A stretch of DNA of 64,000 bases, from contig DATGFN010000052.1 in the NCBI GenBank assembly GCA_035308965.1, forward strand, positions 124,001 through 188,000. The letters run 5' to 3'. This document shows positions 1-7,539 of the stretch, in pieces (positions within the stretch are counted from its first letter, which is position 1; each line of letters begins with the position of its first letter). A program made the position numbers and the translations under genes. Under the pieces are notes generated by a model that saw nothing but the letters and a program-made list of their open reading frames with translations, was not told the DNA's origin and made no database searches. This stretch comes from DASYXZ01 sp035308965 (GTDB lineage Bacteria; Acidobacteriota; Terriglobia; UBA7540).

Positions 1-565
1 CCCCGAACCGTTGCAAGCCGAGAAGCAGCAGCACGTCCAGTCCGGTGATGATGACCGCCCAAAGCAGCGGAATACCAAACAGAAGATTGAGAGCCACAGC
101 GCTCCCCAATACTTCCGCCAGGTCGCAGGCGCCAATGGCGAGTTCGCAGAACAACCAGTTCGGCTTGCGAGTCCAGGCGGGATACCAATCGCGGCAACAT
201 TGCGCAAGGTCCTTGCCGGTGACCACTCCCAGGCGGGCGGCGATGACCTGCATGAAAATGGCCATCAAGCTGGCGAGCGCCACCACCCAAAGCAGCATGT
301 ACTTAAATTGGGCTCCGGCGGCGAGGTCTGTGCCCCAGTTGCCCGGATCCATGTAGCCCACACTGACGAGGATGGCGGGCCCTACAAATGCCCTCCATTG
401 TTGCCAAAAACCTGCCTGATGGTGCGGCACCGCCACAGTGCCATGCATGCCTTCGAGCGAAAGCCCGGCTCGCGGGGATTCAGCGACAACTTCTGTTGCC
501 GTCGCTGTGGCCAATTCGGCAGATTGGTCGCTAGTCGGATTCTGGCTTGATTTACTCACACTCAT
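1..565 (-). CDS. Nramp-family divalent metal transporter, C-terminus cut by the window edge
   Basis: The reading frame opens at an ATG at 565-563 and stays open to the window edge, giving about 188 residues. The Nramp signature DPGN lies at residues 73-76, in the first conserved helix where the metal is bound. Hydrophobic segments follow (LLWVVALASLMAIFMQVIAA, then a helix containing CELAIGACDLAEVLG). Members import Mn2+ or Fe2+ with protons across the inner membrane. The N-terminus has about 55 polar residues before the first helix, longer than in E. coli MntH. No clear ribosome binding site precedes the ATG; a downstream ATG at residue 40 is an alternative. I see no recognisable manganese riboswitch upstream. 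Family is confident; metal specificity is inferred. Confidence 0.85.
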   Translation of the reverse strand, partial: MSVSKSSQNPTSDQSAELATATATEVVAESPRAGLSLEGMHGTVAVPHHQAGFWQQWRAFVGPAILVSVGYMDPGNWGTDLAAGAQFKYMLLWVVALASLMAIFMQVIAARLGVVTGKDLAQCCRDWYPAWTRKPNWLFCELAIGACDLAEVLGSAVALNLLFGIPLLWAVIITGLDVLLLLGLQRFG

Positions 566-608
566 GATTTTGCTGAAACGCCGGTTGTCCGCGCCTTCTC
601 TGTGTGCA

Positions 609-679
609 CCGTAGGGGCGGGGCTTGCCTTTTCCTTCTCGCAGGCCGCCATGAAGAGGGCTGCCACAAATAGTGCCCCT
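609..679. repeat. Palindromic intergenic repeat, GTAGGGGCGG family, copy 1
   Basis: This lies in the 305-nt gene-free stretch 566-870. It begins GTAGGGGCGGGGCTTGCC and ends GTGCCCCTAC, so its ends are inverted copies. Related copies occur at 21125, 23761 and 25304. Apart from this repeat I see nothing recognisable in 566-870. Confidence 0.55.
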
Positions 680-870
680 ACGCTCGCCGTATCACCACGT
701 TTCCATCACGGAAAACTATCAAGGTTCAGAGTACGGTATCGAACCTTTCATGGTCAAGGCGGGTTGCAACCAAGAAGTGGGTTAGCTTCGTTTATGCCGA
801 CTAACCGCCAAATCTGCGGAGAGATCATTTCGCGAATCGAGCTCGTCAAATCAGAAGGAGCGGCAAATCA

Positions 871-2325
871 CTACCTTTGTTCGAGCTCTTTCAGTTTGTC
901 CACCGCGTTCTGATTCTTGGGATCGAGTTCGAGGGATTTGCGATAGTTGGTGATGGCCAGTTGTTTTTGACCATCCCTGGCATATGCTTCGGCCACGCTG
1001 TCATAGACATTGCCTGACTTGGGATATTCCTCGACATTGAGTTTGAAGATGGCGATAGCGTCGGCATTCCGGCCCTTTTGCAGGAGGCCGTACCCGAGCT
1101 CATTGAGTGCCCGTTCGTCGAAATTGTAACCCTGGGGATTGGTGCGCTTAAGTTCGCGGTATTGAGCGACTGCAGCATCCGCGCCACGGTTCACCAAAGT
1201 TCCGCCGAGGTCATGCACCAGTGAGCGTTTGGGCGCGGCCGGCTCCTGGCCATAGAGGATGGCGCGAATGCCCTTGGCCATTTCGCCTAGATTCGCTCCA
1301 GGCGTGTTGTTGAAGATGACGATGAGATCGTGATCGCCGACAAGGCGCTGTTCGAGCGTGTTAAAACCGTTGATGCCGCCCTCGTGGGAGATCATCGCTT
1401 GTCCGGCGCCCGGCTCACTCGCGGGAATGGTGCGAATGTCCCAGCCGTATCCGTAGTTTTCCAGATTGGGAGTAAACAGTTTTTGCTTGAGATCGTTGGG
1501 GACAAGTTTGTCCGTGTAGAGAGCCTGGTCCCACTTATAGAGATCTTCGACGGTGGAGTACAGAGAACCGGCGGCATAAGGCAGCGCCATGTCGAGATAC
1601 GGGGCGTTCTCTACACCGGCCAACTCCTGTTGGTAGCCCGAGGCCCGCATGGGAAGGATATCGCCAAAGTGGTCGTAGCCGGTGTCCTTCATTCCGAGCG
1701 GGACGAGAATGTATTCCTTTAAGAGCGCTTCGTAAGTTTTTCCCGTGACATGTTCGAGAATCGCGCCGAGAAGGAAGAATCCGGAGTTGTCATAGTGGAA
1801 CTTCGTGCCGGGCGCGAACTGCAAATCGCCACTACAGAATTTTTTCACGAAATCGTCAACGGTGTAGTAGTTGCGTGAAACGTCGGGAAAGAATTTGGGA
1901 TCGTCGGTATAACTGGGAATCCCGGAAGTGTGGCTGAGCAATTGGCTGATGGTGACTTTTGAACCGGTGTCCTGGCGGTAGTAGGGGAGATAGTCGGAGA
2001 GGTGGCCGTCGAGCTTAATGGAGCCCTTGGCCACTTGCTGCATGATCAGCATGGAAGTGAATTGCTTGGTGATGGAGCCGAGGCGAAACTTCACTTCCGG
2101 CGTGTTGGGGATGTTCCACTCACGATTGGCCAGTCCATAACCCTTTTTGAAAATGACCTTGTCGTGATCCGATACCAAGACCGTGCCGGTAAATGAGCAG
2201 CAGTCGGCATACTGCGCCATGAGCTTATCGATTTTGGCCGCGTTGTCGGAGATGCCCGCGGCCGAAGCGGACAAAATTTGCCAGGGGAGAGTTAATAGAA
2301 GGACGAGCAGGATCAATTTCTTCAA
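871..2325 (-). CDS. Exported beta-lactamase-fold serine hydrolase (class C/PBP-like) with C-terminal TPRs
   Basis: About 484 residues. An N-terminal signal peptide (MKKLILLVLLLTLPWQILSA) is followed by a beta-lactamase/transpeptidase-like domain. Visible active-site motifs are S84-I-T-K87 (nucleophile and base), Y178-D-N180, and an HEGG motif in the position of the third box. The C-terminal 90 residues resemble tetratricopeptide repeats. Such proteins are periplasmic esterases, peptidases or PBP4*-like enzymes; the substrate cannot be told. I chose the TTG at 2325 because GAGG sits six bases upstream and the signal peptide then starts with KK; GTG at 2337 is the alternative. The frame stays open to 2454, but the extra residues look non-coding. 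Confidence 0.85.
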   Translation of the reverse strand: MKKLILLVLLLTLPWQILSASAAGISDNAAKIDKLMAQYADCCSFTGTVLVSDHDKVIFKKGYGLANREWNIPNTPEVKFRLGSITKQFTSMLIMQQVAKGSIKLDGHLSDYLPYYRQDTGSKVTISQLLSHTSGIPSYTDDPKFFPDVSRNYYTVDDFVKKFCSGDLQFAPGTKFHYDNSGFFLLGAILEHVTGKTYEALLKEYILVPLGMKDTGYDHFGDILPMRASGYQQELAGVENAPYLDMALPYAAGSLYSTVEDLYKWDQALYTDKLVPNDLKQKLFTPNLENYGYGWDIRTIPASEPGAGQAMISHEGGINGFNTLEQRLVGDHDLIVIFNNTPGANLGEMAKGIRAILYGQEPAAPKRSLVHDLGGTLVNRGADAAVAQYRELKRTNPQGYNFDERALNELGYGLLQKGRNADAIAIFKLNVEEYPKSGNVYDSVAEAYARDGQKQLAITNYRKSLELDPKNQNAVDKLKELEQR

Positions 2326-2513
2326 GGTAGTCCTCACATTTGAAAGTGGTCTTGATTGTCGGGCCAGGAGGGATTGTACACCCGGGGCGGCGACACTGCA
2401 TCGAGCAATCGGTCTGATGAGCCCGCGACCGCCAAAATAGTTCGTGCGAAGCAATGCGAAGCGCTAGCCTCGGTTGGCGCCCTTCCAACCGCGGGCTTTT
2501 TCGAGGCAACGGC

Positions 2514-2541
2514 CCACGGTCACAAAGAACCGTGACCGTGG
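2514..2541. repeat. Perfect 10-bp hairpin between the esterase and serine hydrolase genes
   Basis: CCACGGTCAC and GTGACCGTGG are exact reverse complements separated by AAAGAACC. The hairpin lies 3' of the esterase gene and 5' of the serine hydrolase gene, both on the minus strand. There is no T-tract, so a classical intrinsic terminator is unlikely; mRNA stabilisation or a repeat remnant are alternatives. Confidence 0.5.
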
Positions 2542-2570
2542 CTACCAAACAAGGCGCAATCGGGGACTAC

Positions 2571-3515
2571 CTACTCCGAAATCATCCCGAGCGATTCCAG
2601 CCAGGTCTCCACCAACTGAGGCCATCGCGTCACGGGCAGCTTGGTGCGCCGCAGTCCAAACGCATGCCCGCCCTGCGCATACAAATGCATCTCCACGGGA
2701 ACCCCGGCCTTCTTCAGCCCAATGTAGTAAGACAACGAGTCGTCCACGCTGTCCACGTGGTCATCCTCATTCTGTAGCAAAAACGTAGGCGGCGTCTGAC
2801 GAGTGACGGGAACATTCGGATTCAATTTGTCACCTTCATCGCCAACCTGCAGATGCCCCGGATATACGGCCACTGCGAAATCCGGACGGCAGCTTTCCTT
2901 GTCAGCCGCATCGACTGGCGCGTACAAACGGCGATGGAAGTCGGTGCTAAGCTCCGCCACCAAATAGCCGCCCGCCGAAAACCCGAGCACTCCAACCTTG
3001 TGGGGATCAATGTGCCACTCCGCGGCGTGTAAGCGCACCAGCCCCATCGTCCGCTGCGCATCTTCCAGCGCCAGGGACGATTTCACCAAACCGTCGGGCC
3101 GGCACTTGCAGTGCCAGTCATAAGGCAGGCTCGGCACGCGATATTTCAGCAGAACGCAGGTGATTCCCTTGGACGTCAGCCAATCGCAAACCTCCGTGCC
3201 TTCCAGATCGATGGCCAAAATTTCAAAGCCCCCGCCGGGAAACACCACAACCGCAGCGCCCGTATTTTTTCCGGTTGGCGAATAAACTGTCATTGTCGGC
3301 CGCGATACGTTGTACACACTCACAACCGGGCTCCCGCCAATCAGCTCCTTCGACGTCTCTACATACTCCGGCCCCGGAACAGTCTGCGCGTCAGGGAACA
3401 CCCCCGGCCATATCGGCACCTGAGTATGTCCCGGCGACGGTTGCCATGTAGCCTGCTGCGCGCTCAGGCCGCCACACGCAAACACAACAAGAAGAGCATA
3501 GAGCAATGGTTTCAT
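2571..3515 (-). CDS. Exported alpha/beta-hydrolase (acetyl-xylan-esterase / BD-FAE-like)
   Basis: About 314 residues with a signal peptide (MKPLLYALLVVFACGGLSAQ). The oxyanion-hole strand reads VVFPGGGF near residue 92. The nucleophile elbow is G-F-S-A-G-G with Ser180, and a late GGHAFG supplies the catalytic His. This architecture is typical of secreted carbohydrate or feruloyl esterases that hydrolyse acetyl or aryl esters on plant polymers. Start: GTG at 3527 and ATGs at 3518 and 3515 are in frame; ATG 3515 has GAGG at the best distance. The upstream context GTGAGGATTATG resembles that of the neighbouring serine hydrolase (GTGAGGACTACC). Fold is confident, substrate is not. Confidence 0.85.
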   Translation of the reverse strand: MKPLLYALLVVFACGGLSAQQATWQPSPGHTQVPIWPGVFPDAQTVPGPEYVETSKELIGGSPVVSVYNVSRPTMTVYSPTGKNTGAAVVVFPGGGFEILAIDLEGTEVCDWLTSKGITCVLLKYRVPSLPYDWHCKCRPDGLVKSSLALEDAQRTMGLVRLHAAEWHIDPHKVGVLGFSAGGYLVAELSTDFHRRLYAPVDAADKESCRPDFAVAVYPGHLQVGDEGDKLNPNVPVTRQTPPTFLLQNEDDHVDSVDDSLSYYIGLKKAGVPVEMHLYAQGGHAFGLRRTKLPVTRWPQLVETWLESLGMISE

Positions 3516-3748
3516 CATAATCCTCACAGTCTAAATAAAAGCTGAGGCAAGTGTCGGGCTATCAAAGATCAAGTAGCGCGGACCACCGCTATTCTGGTCC
3601 GCGTTACTTCATTGAACCGGCGATGTATCGCGCGGTGATATTTCGCCGTTTAGGACTGCGCTCATCGGAAAAGCTCTCGTACTGATTCCGCTCGCAATAC
3701 GCCCTCCTAACTGGAGACGGTCCCTGTTGCGTGACTTCCAATTAGTCG

Positions 3749-4297
3749 TTAGATGAACAAAGAAGCGTTGCCCTGCGCATCGAGATACATCGAAGGTAGC
3801 GCGAAAACGACTAACGTCACAAGCCACCAAGGAACTATACAGGCTAACGAAAGTCGGGCCCCGCCACGCCAGCCAATAAACAGGGCTGCAATCCAACAAA
3901 CCGACAGACAAGTGAACCCCACCCAGAATGGGCAGGTAAGGCTCCAGAACTGAGCCTTTGCGCCTTCAGGCTTGAGAAAAAATCCGTACGCTAGACCCGA
4001 ACGTGGAACAAGCGAAATAATCGCCAGTTTCTGCCACACCCATATCGTGAGCGTGGCGACGATGGCGGCCCTGAAAGGAAGAATTGTTTTTGCGCCCACG
4101 AACAAGACCTGATTGAGCCAAGAAGCGGACGCTAACAATACAGCGCAACATCCCACCAAAACGAATAGCGCCATGTTCACACCAAAAATTCCACCTACAA
4201 CCATTGTTGCCCGCATGGCGAAGAACCCTATAATTACGGGGAAAAAGGTCGCAAGCGCGACCTGCAACGGTGATGAATCCTTAGGAGCAGTTTTCAT
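3749..4297 (-). CDS. Polytopic membrane protein of unknown function
   Basis: About 182 residues from the ATG at 4297; a TTG at 4330 would add 11 residues. Five hydrophobic segments are visible, including FFPVIIGFFAMRATMVVGGI, MALFVLVGCCAVLLASA and WWLVTLVVFALPSMYL, so an inner-membrane location is likely. I do not recognise a family and see no catalytic motif. It is set apart by spacers of roughly 230 nt upstream of the esterase and 110 nt before ftcD. The region looks slightly less GC-rich than its neighbours, which may hint at separate ancestry. Confidence 0.55.
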   Translation of the reverse strand: MKTAPKDSSPLQVALATFFPVIIGFFAMRATMVVGGIFGVNMALFVLVGCCAVLLASASWLNQVLFVGAKTILPFRAAIVATLTIWVWQKLAIISLVPRSGLAYGFFLKPEGAKAQFWSLTCPFWVGFTCLSVCWIAALFIGWRGGARLSLACIVPWWLVTLVVFALPSMYLDAQGNASLFI

Positions 4298-4410
4298 GTG
4301 TGGAACGGTGTGTTCTCGGACGACCGCCAATTAAGAGCGCTAGATTAACACCACTAATCAGTTTCATTAACCGCCAGGCTGATATGACTCACTCTCCTTA
4401 GCCCCAAACG

Positions 4411-5952
4411 CTACCGCTCCGGAGAGAGGGTTTGAATTTTGGCTTCTATTTGTTTGACCCAAACTGAATCCTTGATGGATGGCAAGTTGGCGCGAACATT
4501 GGCGAGCGCGCCATGGAGCGCCGAATGGGCCAGTTCATTGGCAACAGTCAAATCCGACGCCGCCTGTGGGGCGCTGATTGGGCGCAGGGAATCGGCGAGC
4601 CGCGAAACCTCGGCGGATAGTTGCGCAGTTTCAAGCGGAACCTCCGCTGCATTCTTGCTTGCTAATTCGATGGCATCGGCACGGGCGGTTTGTTCTGCTT
4701 CCGTCGATTTGGGAAGCTTGAATGCCGCGAGCACAGCTTCGTAGCTGGCCGCATCGCGGTCTACTGCTTCCATCAGTCGCGCGCGCAGTTCCACCAGGCG
4801 ATCGCGCGTTTCATGGACGGTGCCGTGATGAGCGGCCAGGTTTTTTTTCTTGAGAGTGATTCCACAAACCATTTCACCAAGCGCGGCCGCCATCGCGCCG
4901 GCGAGGGCTGAGGCGCTCCCGCCTCCCGGCGTGGGCGTGTCCGCCGCCAGGGCATCTACGAACGTCTCCGCGAGTAAACGTAGAGGCGGCTTTACGCCGC
5001 CAGTATTTCCCTGGGGGGATAAACCCGCCGCTACTTCCAGGACTCGCGCCAGACGGTTTTCAACGATCAAGTCGGAACGATAGTTTTCCACCTTCAAGTA
5101 ATGAACCGCCGCGTCCTCGATCGCCTGGCGCGGGATCAACCCAACGATCTCACTGCCTATCACGGCAACCCCTTGCGTCGCGGCTTCACGCGTGACCGCG
5201 TCAAACACCGTGCCTACGGAAGTTGTCTCAAAGTCGGTGAGGTTCATGGAGACCTGGACCAGGTTGCGCGCTTTCAAATCCACGCCCATGGCCTTCACGC
5301 AAGGGAAGCCGCCGCTCGAGGCGCGAATCTTTTTCGCGATCGCCTTGGCCACGGCAACATCAGGGGTATTCAGGTTAATGTTGTAAGCAATCAGAAATTT
5401 CCGCGCGCCCACCACGGTAGCGCCGGCGGTAGGATGAAGGCGGGCTTCCGCGAAGGGCAGACCGAAATCGGGCAGACGTTCCGGGTTGGTCTTTACTTCT
5501 TCGCGCACTCCTTCAAATTGCCCACGGCGGATGTTTTCAAGATTTTTCCGCTCCGGCTTGCGCGCAGCCTCTTCATAGAGGTAAGTGGGAATTTGGAAGC
5601 GCCGCCACGTTTCTTCCGCCACGAATTCTGCAATGCGCACGCAGTCCTGGAGCGTCACGCCGCTGATGGGGATGAATGGCGCCACGTCCGTCGCGCCCAG
5701 GCGTGGGTGCGCGCCTTGATGATGGTTCAGGTCAATCAACTCCAGCGCCTTTCCGATGCCGCGCAAGGCCGCCAGGCCGATCTGCTCCCGCGAGCCGACG
5801 AGTGTAATCACACAGCGGTTATGGTCAGCGTCCATCTCCCGGTCGAGAAGGAAGACTTCGGGACCGGCGAGCAGCGCCGCGACGATGGCATCAACTTTGG
5901 CGGCATCGCGGCCTTCGCTGAAGTTGGGGACACACTCGACAAGAGTTTGCAT
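4411..5952 (-). CDS. ftcD: Fused glutamate formiminotransferase / formiminotetrahydrofolate cyclodeaminase
   Basis: 513 residues. Residues 1-300 form the formiminotransferase: MQTLVECVPNFSEGRD opens the fold and His82 in HPRLGATDVAPF matches the catalytic His of the animal enzyme. Residues from about 326 form the cyclodeaminase, with the loop DTPTPGGGSASALAG. The protein moves the formimino group from N-formiminoglutamate to tetrahydrofolate, then releases ammonia, ending histidine degradation. Many bacteria carry the two activities separately; here they are fused as in vertebrates. The junction (residues 307-325) is encoded by an in-frame copy of a palindromic repeat that is intergenic elsewhere in this window. 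It follows hutI after 68 nt that contain a heptamer array. Confidence 0.93.
   Translation of the reverse strand: MQTLVECVPNFSEGRDAAKVDAIVAALLAGPEVFLLDREMDADHNRCVITLVGSREQIGLAALRGIGKALELIDLNHHQGAHPRLGATDVAPFIPISGVTLQDCVRIAEFVAEETWRRFQIPTYLYEEAARKPERKNLENIRRGQFEGVREEVKTNPERLPDFGLPFAEARLHPTAGATVVGARKFLIAYNINLNTPDVAVAKAIAKKIRASSGGFPCVKAMGVDLKARNLVQVSMNLTDFETTSVGTVFDAVTREAATQGVAVIGSEIVGLIPRQAIEDAAVHYLKVENYRSDLIVENRLARVLEVAAGLSPQGNTGGVKPPLRLLAETFVDALAADTPTPGGGSASALAGAMAAALGEMVCGITLKKKNLAAHHGTVHETRDRLVELRARLMEAVDRDAASYEAVLAAFKLPKSTEAEQTARADAIELASKNAAEVPLETAQLSAEVSRLADSLRPISAPQAASDLTVANELAHSALHGALANVRANLPSIKDSVWVKQIEAKIQTLSPER
4978..5034. repeat. 57-nt palindromic repeat inserted in frame inside ftcD
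   Basis: Read on the ftcD strand it starts GTAGCGGCGGGTTTA and ends GCGTAAAGCCGCCTCTACGT. The same start (GTAGCGGCGAGTTTA) and the same 20-nt end occur in the intergenic element at 49133-49182. The copy spans exactly 19 codons (residues 307-325, VAAGLSPQGNTGGVKPPLR), between the two catalytic domains. Confidence 0.75.
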
Positions 5953-5953
5953 C

Positions 5954-6002
5954 GGAAAAAGGGTAATTGAAAAAGGGTAAAGGTTAAAGGGTAAAGGTTA
6001 AA
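5954..6002. repeat. Heptamer tandem array between hutI and ftcD
   Basis: Seven consecutive 7-nt units: GGAAAAA, GGGTAAT, TGAAAAA, GGGTAAA, GGTTAAA, GGGTAAA, GGTTAAA. The array ends one base from the ftcD initiation codon (5952-5950) and so occupies its ribosome-binding region. On the mRNA the units read as TTTAACC/TTTACCC, leaving no purine-rich Shine-Dalgarno. Confidence 0.75.
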
Positions 6003-6020
6003 ATACAAAAAAGCGTGCGA

Positions 6021-7334
6021 TTATCTGGCAGACGCGGCACTGCAAACGATCCGCCCGTTCTTCACCGTCATCACGCAGTGGTTCCAACCGAAATAGTAGG
6101 GAATCATGCGATAGTCTTCCACATCCATCACGGCGAGGTCAGCTTGTTTGCCGGGCTCGAGCGAGCCGATGCGATCAGCCCGGCGCAGCGAATAGGCAGC
6201 GTTGATGGTGGCAGCGGAGATGGCCTCGGCGGGCATCATCCGCATTAGAGAGCATCCCAGTGAGAGGATGAACTGCATGTTGAGAGTTGGGCTGGTGCCG
6301 GGATTGAAGTCGGTGGCCAGCGCGACCGCCGCTCCTTTCTCGATCAGCCGGCGGGCGGGCGCCATGCTCCGCGTGGCTAGGTGAAAATTCGCGCCCGGCA
6401 GCAGCACCGCCACGACTTTCGATCGCGCCAAGTCGGCAATTTCCGGCGCCGTGATATTGTCCAGATGATCGGCGGAAGCCGCCTCCAGAGCAGTGGCCAG
6501 CCGCGTGGAGCCGGTATGGGCAATTTGTTCGGCGTGAATCCTAGGGATCAGACCGCGCTTGGCCCCGGCGCGAAGCAAGGTGGAACATTCCTCAGGTGTA
6601 AATGCACCGCGATCACAGAAACAATCCACAAATTCCGCCAACTTCTTGCGCGCCACGAGCGGAATCAACCTGCGCTCCATCATCTTCACGTAGGCCGCAC
6701 GCTTATTTGTGAACTTTGGTGGAATCGCGTGACCGGCCATGAGCGTGGGCACCAGCTCCAGGGGCGATACCTTTTGAAGTTTGCGCACCGCCTCGAGAAT
6801 TTTTATTTCGTTCGCCACATCCAGGCCATAACCAGACTTCACTTCGATGGTGGTAGTTCCATAGGCCGCGAATTGGTGAAGAAAAGTCTGCGCCTGCGCA
6901 ACCAACGCTCGCTCCGTAGCTACGGCCACCTGGCGTGCGGAGAATTGAATTCCCCCACCCCGGCGCACAATTTCCGCGCCCGTTACGCCTCGCAGGCGCA
7001 ATTCGTAGTCTTCCAATCGATGCCCGGCGAAGACGAGGTGGGTGTGGCAATCCACGAAACCCGGCATCACCACCCGGCCCCGGCAATCAATGACCTTCGC
7101 ATTCAAGCTGCGAGCCTCCGCCACCAGGTCGCGGGTGCGCCCCACGCAGTGGATGGTGGCGCCTTTGGTCAACACGGCACCGTCCTCAATAATCCCCAGC
7201 TCGCCCAGATCGCGCCCGCGGCGCGGCGCGGGTGGGCCGGCGAGAGTGAGCAATTGCCGCGCGTTGCGGAAAAACAAACTGGAATGGCCGTGTGAATTGT
7301 CGAGGGGCCTCGCCACTTGATTAGCCTTTTCCAT
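6021..7334 (-). CDS. hutI: Imidazolonepropionase
   Basis: 437 residues. This amidohydrolase-superfamily enzyme opens the imidazolone ring to give N-formimino-L-glutamate, the substrate of ftcD next door. Visible are the metal-binding DCHTHLVFAGHR strand, the family marker YELRLRGVTGAEI, the later HAEQIAHTGS and the C-terminal LEPGKQADLAVMD common to amidohydrolases. The start at 7334 gives a somewhat long N-terminus; no Shine-Dalgarno is evident. Only 40 nt separate it from the divergent fmdB-like gene, so the two probably share a promoter region. Confidence 0.94.
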   Translation of the reverse strand: MEKANQVARPLDNSHGHSSLFFRNARQLLTLAGPPAPRRGRDLGELGIIEDGAVLTKGATIHCVGRTRDLVAEARSLNAKVIDCRGRVVMPGFVDCHTHLVFAGHRLEDYELRLRGVTGAEIVRRGGGIQFSARQVAVATERALVAQAQTFLHQFAAYGTTTIEVKSGYGLDVANEIKILEAVRKLQKVSPLELVPTLMAGHAIPPKFTNKRAAYVKMMERRLIPLVARKKLAEFVDCFCDRGAFTPEECSTLLRAGAKRGLIPRIHAEQIAHTGSTRLATALEAASADHLDNITAPEIADLARSKVVAVLLPGANFHLATRSMAPARRLIEKGAAVALATDFNPGTSPTLNMQFILSLGCSLMRMMPAEAISAATINAAYSLRRADRIGSLEPGKQADLAVMDVEDYRMIPYYFGWNHCVMTVKNGRIVCSAASAR

Positions 7335-7344
7335 TTGTTAAAAT
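7317..7344 (+). promoter_or_regulatory. Candidate sigma-70 promoter for the fmdB-like gene
   Basis: TTGATT at 7317-7322 and TAAAAT at 7339-7344 are separated by 16 bp and lie about 30 nt before the fmdB-like ATG. The -35 box overlaps the 5' end of hutI, which is read the other way. Confidence 0.4.
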
Positions 7345-7374
7345 TATTGAATCGACATTTGGAGGTGACTGGCC

Positions 7375-7539
7375 ATGCCTACCTATGAATTTGTATGTAC
7401 GGAGTGCAATAAAACTTTTACCAGCTTAATGTCAGTGGCCGAAATGGAAAAAGGGAATGCCGTCTGCCCTCATTGCAGTAGCAAGAAAACCGAACAGAAG
7501 CCTGCCGCGTTCTTCGCCATGACGGCCAAGAAGAGTTAG
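7375..7539 (+). CDS. FmdB-family zinc-ribbon small protein
   Basis: 54 residues beginning MPTYEFVCTECNKTF, the usual FmdB/CxxC_CxxC_SSSS opening. C8, C11, C31 and C34 form two CxxC knuckles predicted to bind zinc. A strong GGAGGTGA lies ten bases before the ATG, which makes the start secure. Members are annotated as putative regulators; the name comes from formamidase operons and the true role is unknown. It sits between hutI and hutU on the opposite strand, and its last four bases overlap the 3' end of hutU. Co-occurrence with nitrogen-releasing histidine catabolism is suggestive only. Confidence 0.85.
   Translation: MPTYEFVCTECNKTFTSLMSVAEMEKGNAVCPHCSSKKTEQKPAAFFAMTAKKS

Noticed and set aside
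3609..3911. 100-codon minus-strand frame next to the membrane protein
   Set aside because: It overlaps the 3' end of the membrane protein gene in another frame and shows no hydrophobic or domain pattern.
5101..5970. Open frame of 289 codons on the plus strand
   Set aside because: It is fully antisense to ftcD, which has clear catalytic motifs; the translated product has no recognisable pattern.
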